64,000 nucleotides of DNA. Origin: Craterostigma plantagineum. Lineage: Eukaryota; Streptophyta; Magnoliopsida; Lamiales; Linderniaceae. Position 1 is the stretch's first letter, and every line of letters begins with the position of its first letter. Shown here piece by piece: positions 1-11,796 of the stretch. The position numbers and the translations under genes are program-made. The notes below the pieces were generated by a model. That model saw nothing but the letters and a program-made list of their open reading frames with translations, was not told the DNA's origin and made no database searches. The stretch covers positions 1-64,000 of the forward strand of contig JAPQWV010001549.1 of NCBI GenBank assembly GCA_027422505.1, written 5' to 3'.

Positions 1-323
1 CACGTTATTTGTTCCAAAAGAATCTGCAGGTTCGGTTTCATGGAGATGATCACTCTCATGCAACGGAACATGAATCTTAAAAGTTGTCAAAGAATCTCTT
101 GCAGCTCGAAGATGTAGTGTCCCATTAAAATCTGCATCCTCGTCGTTCAACAAATCGTTAACCATTCTGGTTGATCGAGCACGAAACTTTGGGAGATGGA
201 CTTTTTATGAAGTCCACCTTTCCTCTGATAAGAATCGATGTAATCTTGTGATAATGGTTGGGGAAATGAGGCGACTTTCCTTTGCAGAGGACAACGAGGT
301 GGAAGTTGAGCATGTCTCGACAT
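1..323 (-). CDS. bZIP-like transcription factor (At4g06598-like), N-terminal exon, partial
   Basis: A coding exon on the minus strand runs off the left edge of the window. The probable start ATG is at 323, 18 bases inside an exon that opens at 341 after a very good acceptor (T-rich tract ending GTGCAG). The first part begins MSRHAQLPPRCPLQ and ends in DQPEWL; about 157-161 the frame changes and continues NDLLNDEDADFNGTLHLRA to base 1. The HA-LPP start, a KKSISQSF segment and the PEWLNDLLND segment resemble the N-terminus of the plant At4g06598-type bZIP proteins, which carry HALLPP, RTSSES and PSWLDDLLNEP at the same places. The basic region and zipper would lie outside the window. The frame change needs one extra A in TTAACG and looks like a lost base. 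If the homology is right, the product is a nuclear DNA-binding protein; this is inferred from the N-terminus only. Confidence 0.5.
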
Positions 324-341
324 GATCGGTCTTTATGACAT

Positions 342-1400
342 CTGCACAAAAAAATAAAAAGAAAAGGATAGGCCTGCAATTTTCTTTTACACATAAAGGA
401 AGACTACCCAAGTTAGAGAAGACAAATAAGGAAGACAAGTTAAGAAACAAATGATAGATAATATGCTTTGCAGCAAATTGTTCAAACTAAGCGATGGAAA
501 TATAATTCATGACCTACACACCGTCTGATGATCGAGGAGGAGAAAAAATGAGAGCAAAACACTGTTATCAGAAACCAAGGCGCAATGAACTAAGATACAA
601 TCGAAAAGCTAAAATTCTAAGCTATAGTATTACTTGTCTGCAAATTTCCAGTGGCCATCAACGTTACCTGAAAAGTTTGGAGATAAGAACACTTTTGAGA
701 GCATACCTAAAGTCCAAGGCACAACACAAAGGGCTAATCTTACGATTAACATCAACTGAATGAAACTAAGGGGGCCCACACTTTGACTCTTTTTCTTATA
801 TAAAAACCTATTGGCCGAGCCCTGATAAAACAGTGGATCCATTACAAATCATTATCAACTGATGTGAGGGGCATTTTACGTACATTCAACCAGAAAAGAA
901 GAAAGGTGAAAGAGAATATTACACAGAACAATCAACATTCATATTTGACATTATCTAATACAGTAGTTGTCAAGTATCAACGCAGCAGAGCCATAAAACT
1001 GAATTTCCAGTTCACGGAAAAGAACCCTAAATTCATACTACCTTTTGTAAACTGTTCATAAATAGTAGCAGAAATTTCCCAGGCAACCGACCAATAAAAC
1101 GAGAGACAGATAAAAATCAACCTCATCCCATATTCATTTAAGACTGAAAACGCAAGAAAAAAAAAATTGCAATGAATCATCTAGTCAGAATCGAGCAGAT
1201 GAAAAAAAAAAAAAAAAAGAAATTATTGAAGCGATAAACCAAGAAGAAACCAGAAAAATAATAATAACAAAACAGATACCTTAAACGAGATGTGCTCTTT
1301 GCTTTACGCTCTTCTCTTCAGATTGAGAAAATGCATTCAGCTATGGAGTTTAACTGATTAGGAGAACTGTGATTGCACCATTAGTCCATTATGTAAAAGA
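342..1400 (-). other. Leader intron and non-coding first exon of the bZIP-like gene
   Basis: On the minus strand an exon ending TTTAAG at 1280 is followed by GTATCTG, a good plant donor, at 1279. The matching acceptor is at 342-344. The 938-base intron is AT-rich with poly-A/T runs and holds no convincing coding. The exon upstream of 1280 (roughly to 1400) has no open frame leading into the coding exon and is best read as 5' UTR. The transcription start was not located. Confidence 0.5.
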
Positions 1401-2835
1401 ATGAGGGGAATCAAGAGGTGAGAGTCAGCAGACTGTATTTGCTGTTCCTCAAGTGGACTTGAGTGGCTATAAAAAGCGGTTTTGAAAACGCACCAAATCC
1501 TCTATCCCAGAAATATGTCCCACACCATGTCCCAACGTGTTAATATACGAAAAATACTGATCACCGTAAATTCAGAAAATATATGATATGGATATCATTT
1601 TGATCGTCATTAAATAAATAATAAATTAATGTATTTATTTATTTTTATAGGATAAAGTACATGAAATAATGATGATTTTATGATTGGTGGAATATGAAAT
1701 TCAATTTTTTTATACATTTAAAAATAAAAAGAAAATATTTGAGCCACATGATTTCAAATCCCACTGATTAAATGGGACAGACACTGAGACAGGGAAGTGG
1801 GACAGACGATTTTTGCCGGTTTTGAAATCGATAACAATACAAATTAATATCTTTTACACAAAAATATGGTCTTTACTTATTAATAATTACGTTAGTAATT
1901 TGCTACGATAGAAAGTTTACAATTATAAAAAGATTTGTGGTTAAAAATAACAAGAATGATAGTTTGAATTAAAAAGTTAACTAATTTTGTAATTGTATTT
2001 TGAAAATAACACTATTCTTGTTATTCTCTCCATCACCAGTGGATACTCATTTTCCACACAAACCAAAAAAGTACTCCAGTGGACACTCATATGTATACCA
2101 AAAATGCGTTTATTACAATTAACCTCCTCAATAAACACACGTTTGCGTTTAATATTTAATGAACGCATTCATGTTTCTATATTATAAGGTTGGCCCAACT
2201 AAAATTGATAATTATTATTGATGCAAACAAGTGACCTTGACATGAATGTGACAATTGACGGCTTTGACTGTACAAAGGACAAAGTCACAAGTCACGTCTT
2301 TTCGATAAATTTGTAAAAGTTTGTATTTCATTGCACCAGCTCTTTATATATGTGTAAATATATTTTGTTATTAATTTTTTCCTCTATTAAATTTGAAATA
2401 ATATTTCTAGTCTAATTTATAAAGTTGTAAAATATGTGACTATTACTGAAGTTTTATAAAAATTGGCGTGAAAGTGAATATTACAAAAAATAGTCTTTTG
2501 AGTATGAGAATGAGTTTAACGGTTGGAGAAGAATTACTGCATTTTGAGTTTGTGAATGAGTTTGAGTTTGGAATCGTTTTTCGGTGACCATCTCAACGAT
2601 CCCTCTATATTTTCTCCATATTACAGTGTGAATAGTGTCACCAAACTCCAAGCATGTAATCTATATTTTCCACTATTCTCAATATTTATATTTTAACTTT
2701 TATTTAAAATTTTTGTTATATTATTTTGAAAATATTAGAATCTCTTTAAACCATAAATATAATAACAACACTAGTCTGAATAGCACTTATTTATAAACTA
2801 ATTAATATATTTTTAGCAGAATAAAATCTGGATTG
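1401..2835. other. AT-rich intergenic DNA, no gene seen
   Basis: Low-complexity AT-rich sequence between the bZIP-like promoter region and the left end of MULE-1. Only short chance reading frames are present and I recognise no RNA gene or element boundary. Confidence 0.5.
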
Positions 2836-3020
2836 CTATTCACCGCCCCCTTTTTCCTAGTCACCGCCCCCTAAAGGGCTAGAAAAAGACGTTTTTGCCC
2901 TTTTGAATTTAAATTTCTATTTAAAGTCCATTTTCATACAACACTTTTAATATCGCAATCACACATCCAAATCAGAGTCAAACATAAATAAAAAAAATGA
3001 AATCGCAATGAATCGTCTAT
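2836..3020 (+). repeat. Left terminal inverted repeat of MULE-1
   Basis: Matches the complement of about 9180-9362 with small indels. Shared blocks include CACCGCCCCCTAA, TTGCCC, CTATTTAAAGTCC, CAACACTTTT, TCACACATCCAAATCA and AATCGCAATG. A length near 180 bp is in the usual MULE range. Confidence 0.8.
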
Positions 3021-3149
3021 TTGGGAAATTAAAAGGTCAAAAGAAAGAGTCTTTTTGGGACGGATGGTAAGCAAATTCTCGTAAATTTCGTCAATATACA
3101 CGCGAATTATCGAACACCGATCGGATCCGATCGAAAAAATTAGGCCCGA

Positions 3150-3400
3150 CGAAACATAATTTCGGTCAACACAAGGGGTGACCGAACAACAATTTCGATC
3201 ACCCATTGTGGCGACCGAAATCATGTTTCGGTCACCCTTGGAGGTGACCGAAAACGTTGTTCGGCCGAGGCTGCCCTAACCGAATTTTTAATTCGGTCGG
3301 GATGGCCTCGGCCGAAACGGGATTTCGGCTCCCGTATAGGCGACCGAAATCTGATTTCGGTCGCCTCTTACGGCAGCCGAAATTCCATTTCGGTTGTTAT
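3150..3400. repeat. Left array of ACCGAAAT/ATTTCGGT palindromic modules
   Basis: About eight consecutive inverted-repeat units of roughly 20-28 bases, each of the form GACCGAAAT-N(4-5)-ATTTCGGTC with variation, separated by about 8-12 bases. The block sits just inside the left TIR and ends directly upstream of the transposase exon. A similar block lies upstream of the PMD gene at the other end. Confidence 0.75.
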
Positions 3401-3433
3401 TTAATTTTTTTTTATTTTTTTTATTTTTTGTAG

Positions 3434-5450
3434 ACTTTGAGAGTGTTCCGGAGGATTCCACGGGCGACGGGATAAATTACAGTGAACATTTCCACGAAGG
3501 AGGACGATTTCCGACCGACGTGGAAGCCATTAACTGGGCGAAAGCCGTCGCTATTGCTCTTGGTTTCGAGGTGATTATTTCGTCACATAAGAAATGCGGT
3601 ACAAAAAAATTGATTAGATGTTCTCGCGGAGAACGTATAGAGGCAAGGAGGATGACTTGGAGAGGCTATCGAAGTCTAACAAGTGCAGGTGTCCTTTTGT
3701 AGTAATAGCCCAGCAGGATCCAACTACTAGGGAATGGTACATTCGTACGGGTGCACCTGAGAATTCCATACACAATCACCCTCTGATACAGTATCCCGAG
3801 GGACACCGCCAGACTAGTGGGTTAAGCAGCCAGGCAAAGAAAGTCGTAGAGGAAATGACTGCTGCGCAAGCGAAACTAGCACATATTCTCTCAGCGATGA
3901 GGGCTCGACACGCAGAAGATAACGCGACAATCCGACATATATATAATTACAGAGATCATTTGAAGAAGCAATATTCTGAGGGTCGAGACGTGGTGAGCCA
4001 GTTGATGCACCAGGCGACAGAGTCCGAATATTTTGTTGAAGCGCTGAGAGACGATGAGACTAATGCGCTGACACATGTCTTTCTCGCACACCCGGAGTCA
4101 CTCGCACTGCTGAGGACGTATCCTTATTTTATTGGTATTGACTCGACGTACAAGACCAATAGATATAAGATGCCTCTAGTTGAGATTATAGGGATGACTC
4201 GCTGTAATCACAACTTTCTGTGTGGGTTTGCCGTCATGGAGGACGAGACGGAGAGAAGTTACGGGTGGATGTTGCAGTCTATCAGGGATATTCTAGGGCC
4301 AGGTGTCCACCCGTCCGCGATTGTCACTGATCGTGAGTTGGCCTTCTTCGACCGGTACATATGGTGTTTCCACATTCTCACCATCTCCTGTGCACGTGGC
4401 ATATTTATTGGTTGGGGAAGAGAAAAAAGACCGCAGCTCACTTCACGCACAAGTCCTGGAAAGCAGTCGTGGAAGCTCCGACGATTGACGAATACGAGAA
4501 GGCAGTGAGTGACATGCGTCACCGTTGGCTAGCCGACTCAGCGATCGTTAGTTATGTTGAGCAGACGTGGTTGGTGCATAAGGAGAAGTTCGCCAGAGCT
4601 TGGACGAACATGTGCTTCATTTCGGGAACACCACTACATGTCGTGTGGAGAGTGCTCATAGCGAGTTGAAAGGATGGCTGAACTCGGCCACTGGGCTCTT
4701 GACACCGTATGGGTGAAGGTGCACGAGCAGATTCAGAATCAGTTGAATCGTATCAGAAATGTAATTTAATTATTGTTACGTGTCAGATATCCTTATCTAA
4801 TAATTTGTTTATGTTGACATGCAGACACTTGAGGAGTCCAGGTCGAAACAACCTATTCCGATGTCAGGATTTCCATTCCTAACATTATTATACAGAGTGT
4901 CACACCATGCAATATTAATTATGGGAAACGAGCTTTGGCGGGCCAAAGAGTTGTCGAATGAGGTTTACTCCAGGTGCGGATGTGTAGTACGACGTACGCA
5001 CCAACTACCATGTGCTTGCGAGCTTTAGCAATGCGTGGACAACAACTACCCAGTTTCAATAGAATGCTTGCACGACTTCTGGAGGACACTCACAATCGGC
5101 GAGGGAGTAGTTCCCGGTATTTCTGATCAAGATCGCTTATACGATCTCGTGCGTGAGGCAGAAGGTCGCGATCCCGCCGTTATGCGTGGCCTCCATCGAG
5201 TAGTTCACGAACATCTCTATCCCGAGGCCCAAGAGTGGAATGAGCCTGTTGTTAAGACATCTGTAAAAGGTCGGCCAAAGAAAAGAGACTCCACGAAACG
5301 TGATCGAAGTGCTTGGGAGTACGCATCCCCAAGGGGTGGATGCAGCGCAGGGCGCAGCAGTACCAGTCGTAGCAGCCAGGGTCGTAGCAGTCATGGCCGT
5401 ACGCCATCTTCGCCTGCGAAGCGATCTCGTACTTCTACTACGGAGACAGG
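3434..5450 (+). pseudogene. MULE transposase with SWIM zinc finger (broken frames)
   Basis: Coding begins after a T-rich acceptor (TTTTTTGTAG) with an N-terminal DNA-binding-like region that includes FEVIISSHKKCGTKK and HNHPLI. The MULE transposase core follows at about 4130-4340, with FIGIDSTYKTNRYKMP holding the first catalytic aspartate and VTDRELAF a later conserved block. The SWIM finger is CGCVVRRTHQLPCACEL near 4970-5025, then PVSIECLHDFW and a basic Ser/Arg/Gly-rich tail after GRPKKRDSTKRD. Frame changes occur near 3635, 4345, 4617, 4700 and 5030; those I phased need one extra base each. The family cuts and rejoins DNA at element ends in the nucleus. An intron at about 5451-5526 (GTACTA...TTGTACAG) links it to the OTU segment, so the two may form one fusion protein. 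Confidence 0.8.
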
Positions 5451-5526
5451 TACTAATATCTTTCACTACTAAATTCATAGCGAGCTCGGAAATCCACCTC
5501 TAATCCGGTAAAATGCTTTGTACAGG

Positions 5527-6126
5527 TGAATCCAACTTCTTCCACAGCCGCTTGCAGTACCACGTAACATCTGTCATCCAACACTATATAGTTAGTTAAG
5601 GATGTGGTGGCTGACGGCAACTGCGGATTTCGCGCTATAGCTTCTCATATTTACGGTGATGAGGACGAATGGGTCACCGTAAGGAATAACGTCTCGAATG
5701 AAATCGAGGCCCATTGGGATAGGTACTCGGCATTGTACTACGACGATTCATTGGAAATGCAGTTGGATCGTATACGCTGGGAAGGGGGGGCTTGGCAAAC
5801 CACTGGATGTTGACAACGTGCGATTTGTGTGCTGTGGCGACAATTTGGAACGCTGTAGTTATCCTCTACGGGTACGGCAACGGATCGAACGTCAACATGC
5901 ATTCTACGACGATACTGCCACTGCGTGCCGTTCGGACTGCTGATAGACCGAACCGAACTATCGTCATAGCGCACCTTGGAGACGAGTACCAGCATTATAT
6001 TAGACTGAATTTGTGTCCAGATTTTCCTATGCCCGCCTTGCATCCGTATTGGTTCACGTATCGTGATCGTCGACTTGCTGGTTGGAACTTAGATATCAGA
6101 ACAGATTCGAACACTGGGTGCAACTC
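5527..6126 (+). pseudogene. OTU cysteine protease domain of MULE-1
   Basis: The OTU active-site block VVADGNCGFRAIA lies at about 5605-5643, with Asp and Cys in the expected places. It is followed by W-x-VRNNVSNEIE and then, after a frame change in a run of seven G at 5784-5790, by TTCDLCAVATIWNAVVIL and the C-terminal HPYWFTY, which supplies a His as OTU folds require. OTU enzymes remove ubiquitin or ubiquitin-like proteins. Plant MULEs are known to carry this domain attached to or beside the transposase; its role in transposition is not settled. The upstream junction is also out of frame. Confidence 0.75.
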
Positions 6127-6164
6127 ATGCGTCAGAATGGTCTATTGTAATTCCGTTTGTAGTA

Positions 6165-6770
6165 ATAATATTATTTTATATGTTATTATTTTGTATTGTT
6201 ATATTTTTTTCATAATAGTATTATTTATTTTTACATTGTTATTTTGTATTAATAATAGTATTTTATATTAATATTATTATTATTTTTTATTATTTTTTAT
6301 TGATATTATTTTATAATAATATTATTTATATGTTATTATTTTGTATTGTTAATATTTTTTATAATAGTATTATTTATTTTTACATTGTTATTTTGTACTA
6401 ATAATAGTATTTTATATTAATATTATTATTTTTTATTGTAATATTATTTTATAATAATATTATTTTATATGTTATTATTATTTATTTTTACATTGTTATT
6501 TTGTACTAATAATAGTATTTTATATTAATATTATATTATTTTTTATTATTTTTATTGTAATATTATTTTATAATAATATTATTTTATATGTTATTTTGTA
6601 TTGTTATATTTTTTTTTATAATAGTATTATTTATTTTTACATTGTTATTTTGTATTAATAATAGTATTTTATATTAATATTATTATTATTTTTCATTATT
6701 TTTTATTGTAATATTATTTTATAATAATATATTTTATATGTTATTATTTTGTATTGTTAAAAATTATATA
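6165..6770. repeat. AT-rich tandem array inside MULE-1
   Basis: Nearly pure A/T sequence made of repeating blocks (TTTTGTATTGTTA, ATAATAGTATTATTTA, TTTTACATTGTTATTTTG, AATAATAGTATTTTATATT). The recurring TTGTATTGTTA block spaces units about 120-150 bases apart, four to five units in all. It separates the two convergent genes and contains no coding. Confidence 0.8.
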
Positions 6771-7018
6771 AAATAAAAAGTACGTGTCCGGTACATAACA
6801 TAGGATTTATAAAGTAAACCACTGGCAGATCACGGGGCATTGCGCCATCGGTCGTTCAGGTCGTCCAGCCTGTCTCTGTAGTTCTCCGCCTGGTCGACGT
6901 CGTGGAGCTGCAGCGTCGCTAGCACATCGGTAGTCAAGGTATACATCGAGTTGTACCACTGTACACAGAATTGATACGTATGAAAAGCGATCAAACATAC
7001 AAATATAAAAAATCCAAA

Positions 7019-8816
7019 TCAGATCAAGTTACGTACGTAGTCGGTGTGGCTGCGCGGGGGTATGCCACCCGATGAGGATCCCGACTCCGACGAAAACAGA
7101 CGAGGATGAGATTGTCGCTCATAGCTGTCCATGTACCCTGCAACGGCCTCACCAAGGTACTCTGCGTCCGACCGGTTGATGCACTGGAGGTTGAGGATGT
7201 ACGCGTACGGGAACTGACGCCAAGCATGCTCTGCCGCATCCGCAGAATAATGCACCCTATACCTCGACGGGTCTGCTGGCATGACCGCCTTATGTGGCAT
7301 ACTCATCGGCGGCGGTATGACCTGCACGTACCCCAGTTGGCGCAACACCCTCGAGGGTGCGTAGGGCTCCACGATGTCGCGATATCTGACCCAGCCCATG
7401 AAAAGAGTCCTCATGTACTGCATGGCTGGATCGGGACCGTACGACAACCAAGCACCTGATAACAGTTCGCAATTTTTATATAAAGGTCGCGAATATTGAA
7501 TATAATTTGTTAACATACCGAGCTCGCAGTCATCATGTCCAGCTGACGGCGGATCTCAATCAAACGGTGGCCCGTCCGCTCGTACTGAGATACGGACCAC
7601 ATGCACGATCGTGGCTGGCCAGGCTCCACATGATGGGGTAGACGGTGTGGGCGGAAGCATGGGAAGTACTCGTAGATCCACGCCTGTAGTAACGACAGGC
7701 ACCCAGCTAAACCCTTGAATCCGCTCGGCTTGCGAGGCCAAGCTGGCGATAGAGGTAAGCAAGAGCGGCCGAACCCCACGAGTAATGACTGGCAGATGGC
7801 AGACCGCGATAGAACTCGTGCATGATGTCGGGCTTCACCCGGTTCCCGCTCTTGTCGACGAACATCGTCGACCCCAATAGAATCCACAGCCAAGCGATGG
7901 CCTGGAACCCCGCCGGCCGACCCTCCCTCATCCTCTACATCACGTCTTTCGACGCAACCGCACCTCCTCTCCAAAATCCCCTCAGCGCGTCTACGGAGAC
8001 GCCCATAATCTTCCTTGCCGCGATCTGCTGGTCGCCGGCGTCCGGGGTGCCCGAAACCATCGTCCCGTCGATCGGGATACGGAGGATCTGCTCGACGTCG
8101 TGGAGCATGATCGTCATCTCCCCCCACGGCATGTGGAAGGTGTTCGTGTCGGGGTGCCAACGCTCCACAAAAGTGCACAGAAGAGGCTGGTCCAAGTGAC
8201 CCAGCATGGCATCTGTGAGGTGCGCAAGACCAGTGCCATCGATCTCGCTCTGGGTCTCCGGCGGGAACTGGCTGTACCACAGCTTAAGCCACCGAATATA
8301 CAAAGTACGCTGCTCGCACTCCAGCAGCGGCCTCTCTCGTCACTCGCCCAGATGCGGGGCGCGATGTGCCCCAAGTAACTAGGGATCACCTCGCCATCTT
8401 GTGGACCACCTGGCTGTGGCCCCTGCATCTTCCAAGAATCGTCATCTACGACCCTGGAGCGCTTGCTTCCTATTTTATTTTTACGAATAACCACTCCTAA
8501 ATTTATTTTTTTTTTGTAATATTAAGACACGACATCGCAAGTCAGTTATAATGGATAAGGGAATTACCTGAGGAGACCGGTCTCACATCGTCGTCGGATG
8601 ACTCAAACGATGCCGCATCGTATGGCACCTCCTCATCCGCATGCGGATCGTATTCCGCATACACGGAATGCGAATCACCCGCTCGCTGCCGCCTCGCCTC
8701 CTCCCGTTCCCTACGAACGGATGCATCAACGCCGCGCGCCCTCGTATGACGCTCTCCAGATCCCTCCAACGGGGGGATCTGCTGCTCCCTCCGAGCAGGG
8801 ACTTCCCACCCTTGGC
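7019..8816 (-). pseudogene. Plant mobile domain (PMD) protein gene of MULE-1
   Basis: Three exons on the minus strand: about 8816-8568 (acceptor TAATTGCAG; charged, Arg/Glu/Asp-rich), 8496-7519 (acceptor TTTAG, donor G|GTATGT) and 7455-7019 (acceptor TTATCAG). PMD landmarks run in order: IPSYLGHIAPRIWAS, LYIRWLKLWYSQFP, WHPDTNTFHMPWGEMTI, MLHDVEQILRIPIDG, GFQAIAWLWILLGST, YSWGSAALAYLYRQLG, CLSLLQAWIYEYFP and, in the last exon, MGWVRYRDIVEPYAPSR. This is the aminotransferase-like PMD of plants, found both in host proteins (the MAIN/MAIL family) and in transposons; no enzyme activity is established. It is broken by a frameshift near 8330, an in-frame TAG at 7935-7937 and a frameshift near 7740. 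The two frameshifts are one-base losses. Confidence 0.8.
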
Positions 8817-8861
8817 CTGCAATTAGATAATTATTAAAAAAAAAATTTTGGACCAAAAGGT

Positions 8862-9004
8862 AATTTCGGTCGGTCCATGACCGGACCGAAATCCGACTTC
8901 GGTCGGATAACGGCAGACCGAAATCAAGTTTCGGTCGCCGAGGATCCGACCGAAACCGGATTTTGGTTGGTACTGATCCGACCGAAATCACCGTTCGGTC
9001 GTGC
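8862..9004. repeat. Right array of ACCGAAAT/TTTCGGT palindromic modules
   Basis: Four to five inverted-repeat units of the same kind as at 3150-3400, such as GACCGAAATC-AAG-TTTCGGTC. They lie directly upstream of the PMD gene on the minus strand and inside the right TIR. Confidence 0.75.
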
Positions 9005-9179
9005 CGTTTTTCGCCCGATTTCGCGTCCGATCAACCGTTTTTCGGCCTACTTCGACCCGTTTTCGACAATCTATCTACGTACGAATGAATTTTACGACAA
9101 TTTCTTACCAATCGTGAGAGCACCCCCTTCCCTTTCCTTTCCTTTCCTCGTTCCATTGCGATTTGCAAATTTCTCTGTT

Positions 9180-9362
9180 TTTTTTGTTTGATTTGGATGT
9201 GTGATTTGAAAAGTGTTGCGTAGTAAAGGACTTTAAATAGGAATTCTTACTTTTTATTATATTTAGCTTTTTAAATTATTTTAAATAACATAGGGGCAAA
9301 ATAGTTTTTTTTTTTCAGTCCTTAGGGGGCGGTAACAAGTAAAAATGGGCGGTAAATAGTAA
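9180..9362 (-). repeat. Right terminal inverted repeat of MULE-1
   Basis: Inverted partner of 2836-3020. The outer end reads GGGGGCGGTAAC then GGGCGGTAAATAGTAA. The inner part includes the complement of CACACATCCAAATCA. Confidence 0.8.
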
Positions 9363-11109
9363 CTCCTTTCCTTTCTTTATTAGTGAAAATTTTAATAAAA
9401 GAAAACTCTATTATCAGTCTGGGCCATGATATTATTTCCAAAGAAAATAAAAACAAGTATAAAAGAATTGCAATCATATAAAAATTAATGTGTAGAAGAA
9501 CGTATGATTTCATAACCATTTTATTCCATATCTTTTAACATTTATATTTAAGGTGAAATTATTATTTTATTATTACTTTCAAACCCATTCATTCTCTCTC
9601 ATATGTACTATTCATCTTCTTTACCAAAAACTTGGATGTTCATAAAATTATAAATACCCAACCCCAAACTTACCTAGCATTAAAAGAAACTGAGAAAAAA
9701 TCAAGAAAAAAAAAAGTATAGAGGGTGAACAGTACCCGCTTTTTGGTGCATCTATTAACCAATTATAATTTGACAAGTGTTATGTCTTTTAAATTAATTA
9801 ATAAAATTACTAAATCAAATTAAATCAAACTAACTACCCACTAACATTTGTCCTTCTATTTTTAATAATATTATTTCATAATTAATATACATAATATTAT
9901 ATAGCATACACGTATAGGTATGCAAAACTACCTTTAATGATTTGAACAAAATAGCACAATTTGTTTGTATTTAGAATAAAATTTACTTCATATATGTACT
10001 TTACATTAAAATAGAGTACTCGTTAAGCCATCTTAGACAAAAGTGCATGTAAGGTTTTATTTTCAAAAAAATGAGTATGGAAGTAAATCAGTAAGTTATG
10101 CACATTATGAACTTTTATTTAACCGACATGCGATTTGTTTTGTAACCAAACAAAACTAATGAAGTTCAAAAAAGAATTTTTCCTACGCTCCCTTGGGCTT
10201 TCGCCTTCGTAAAGGAGCTTCGGCACACACAAAACATATGCGACAAAATGAAATGTTTAATTGTACGGTTTAATTTAACACACGTATATATACGTATATT
10301 GCATATACGTTAAAAAAAAGAACTACAACAATATTTGTTACGCCACAAAAATAACGATTTATTTCCAGGGTGGGAACATATTTTTATCTTGCTAGTAAGA
10401 CCACTTTGGAAAGTAGTAATCAACTCTAGTGAACTATTAATCAAGATAATTGTCCACTTATTCAGATGCATGAACTTGATCTTGAAACTTTTTGGTTAAC
10501 AAATCCATAAAATCTGCATCCTACCATGATTAAATATATATTATCTACTCCTTTGATTGGCATTGGGTTAATAAAAATCTCTTTTTTCTCATCTGCATGG
10601 CCATTATGACTTATTTAACTAACTAAAATATCTATTCAAATTTATAAAGCCTTATAGGTGTCTATAAACTGATCATTGGTCTGTCAATTTCACAAAAAAT
10701 TAATAATAAAATTTGAAAATTACTGGCTATCTTATAATAACTATTTTAGTTAATATTTTAATTTTATAATTTATATACATTATCAATTTAAATTATAATT
10801 TCAATAAACTATTTAAATTAAAATAAATTTACACTATAGCATTGATTGGCTTGGCTTGAAATAAATAATAATTTTTTGCATGGCCATAAGACATTAAATA
10901 ATTACGGTGTTTGCTCCATTTATTTATGTGAAAAGTTCGTTGTCATGTTTTGTGCAAGTTGCTGATATAGACAAACATATATTTGATTAATCAAAAGCAA
11001 CTGACTTTATAGCACTTCTTTTGCTTAATATCCAAACATTCAACTTGGTATAGTATATCAATAGAATAGAAATAAAATAACCTCACTATATATATATATA
11101 TATATATGT
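9363..11109. other. AT-rich intergenic DNA, no gene seen
   Basis: AT-rich spacer between the two MULEs. Only short accidental reading frames. It ends in a TA dinucleotide tract at about 11085-11107, into which MULE-2 appears to have inserted. Confidence 0.5.
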
Positions 11110-11318
11110 GAGCACTGCTATCGTGCCCACCTACGGTGGGCAACTAGCGTAAGCAACGCCACGTATACGCCGACGGAGCAACACATCAGTTAATTAAAAA
11201 ATACAATTTAATCTAAATTCCTAATTATACCCTAATTAGAACGAAAACTGAAAAGGAAAAAGGAATAGAATATGGATCAAAATCAGAAAAGCAATATTCT
11301 CCTCTCTGTGAAAGATCG
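11110..11318 (+). repeat. Left TIR of MULE-2
   Basis: Starts GAGCACTGCTATCGTGCC and contains a small hairpin, GCCCACC-TAC-GGTGGGC. It matches the complement of 14047-14256 over about 210 bases with few differences. Confidence 0.85.
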
Positions 11319-11796
11319 TTCACGTCAATTCCCTCATGAGAAATAAAGGGTTTATACCCTCACATGTACGTTGATCAGAAAAGCAATAGGGCTATCAAGG
11401 TAATCATTGTCTTGAAAACGTGATAAGATATAATGAACAAAATTGGTTTATCATCTCTTCTGATTAATTGTTTTCGTAAATTTCAGTATCGATATGAATG
11501 GGTTTAGAGATATAGGAGATTTGTTCAATGCTCAGCCCCTTTATTTTTTTTTGTACAGTGGCACTGTTTTCGGCGACGTGATCCCTGCTTTGGGACTGTT
11601 TCACGACAACTTCGGTTTTTTGGATTAATCTACGAAGACAACAAGACTGTTTTCTGCTTTGTCCAAACTGCGGGCAGGTACATTGTTTTATATTTTAATT
11701 AATAAGTGTAAATTGTAGACGGTATTGTATGATTGAGATTTATTAAGTATCGATCTTATTTGGTTATCTTACAAACGTTGAAAATTGTATTACAGC

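Larger units (their letters stand above)
2836..9362. mobile_element. Mutator-like element MULE-1 carrying transposase-OTU and a PMD gene
   Basis: The 6.5 kb element is bounded by long imperfect inverted repeats whose ends read GCTATTCACCGCC (left) and, on the other strand, TTACTATTTACCGCCC (right). Inside, in order: a palindrome-rich block, a MULE transposase with SWIM finger and an OTU domain on the plus strand, an AT-rich tandem array, a plant-mobile-domain gene on the minus strand, and a second palindrome-rich block. The two genes converge. MULEs carrying OTU or PMD cargo are known in plants. I found no clean 9 bp target duplication. Both genes have several frame breaks in this sequence, so as written the element is inactive. 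Confidence 0.85.

Noticed and set aside
1490..1840. Repeated TGTCCCA / TGGGACA blocks suggested a small inverted-repeat transposon.
   Set aside because: The two halves do not align beyond the short words and no target duplication borders them.
5137..5478. Minus-strand Arg/Thr-rich frame.
   Set aside because: Complement of the Ser/Arg-rich tail of the MULE-1 transposase.
6807..6998. A 63-residue minus-strand frame downstream of the PMD gene.
   Set aside because: It lies past the PMD stop at 7019, with no splice support and no recognised motif.
10190..10220. A locally GC-richer patch (CTTGGGCTTTCGCCTTCG) considered as an RNA gene or organelle-derived insert.
   Set aside because: Too short and without a recognisable fold or match.
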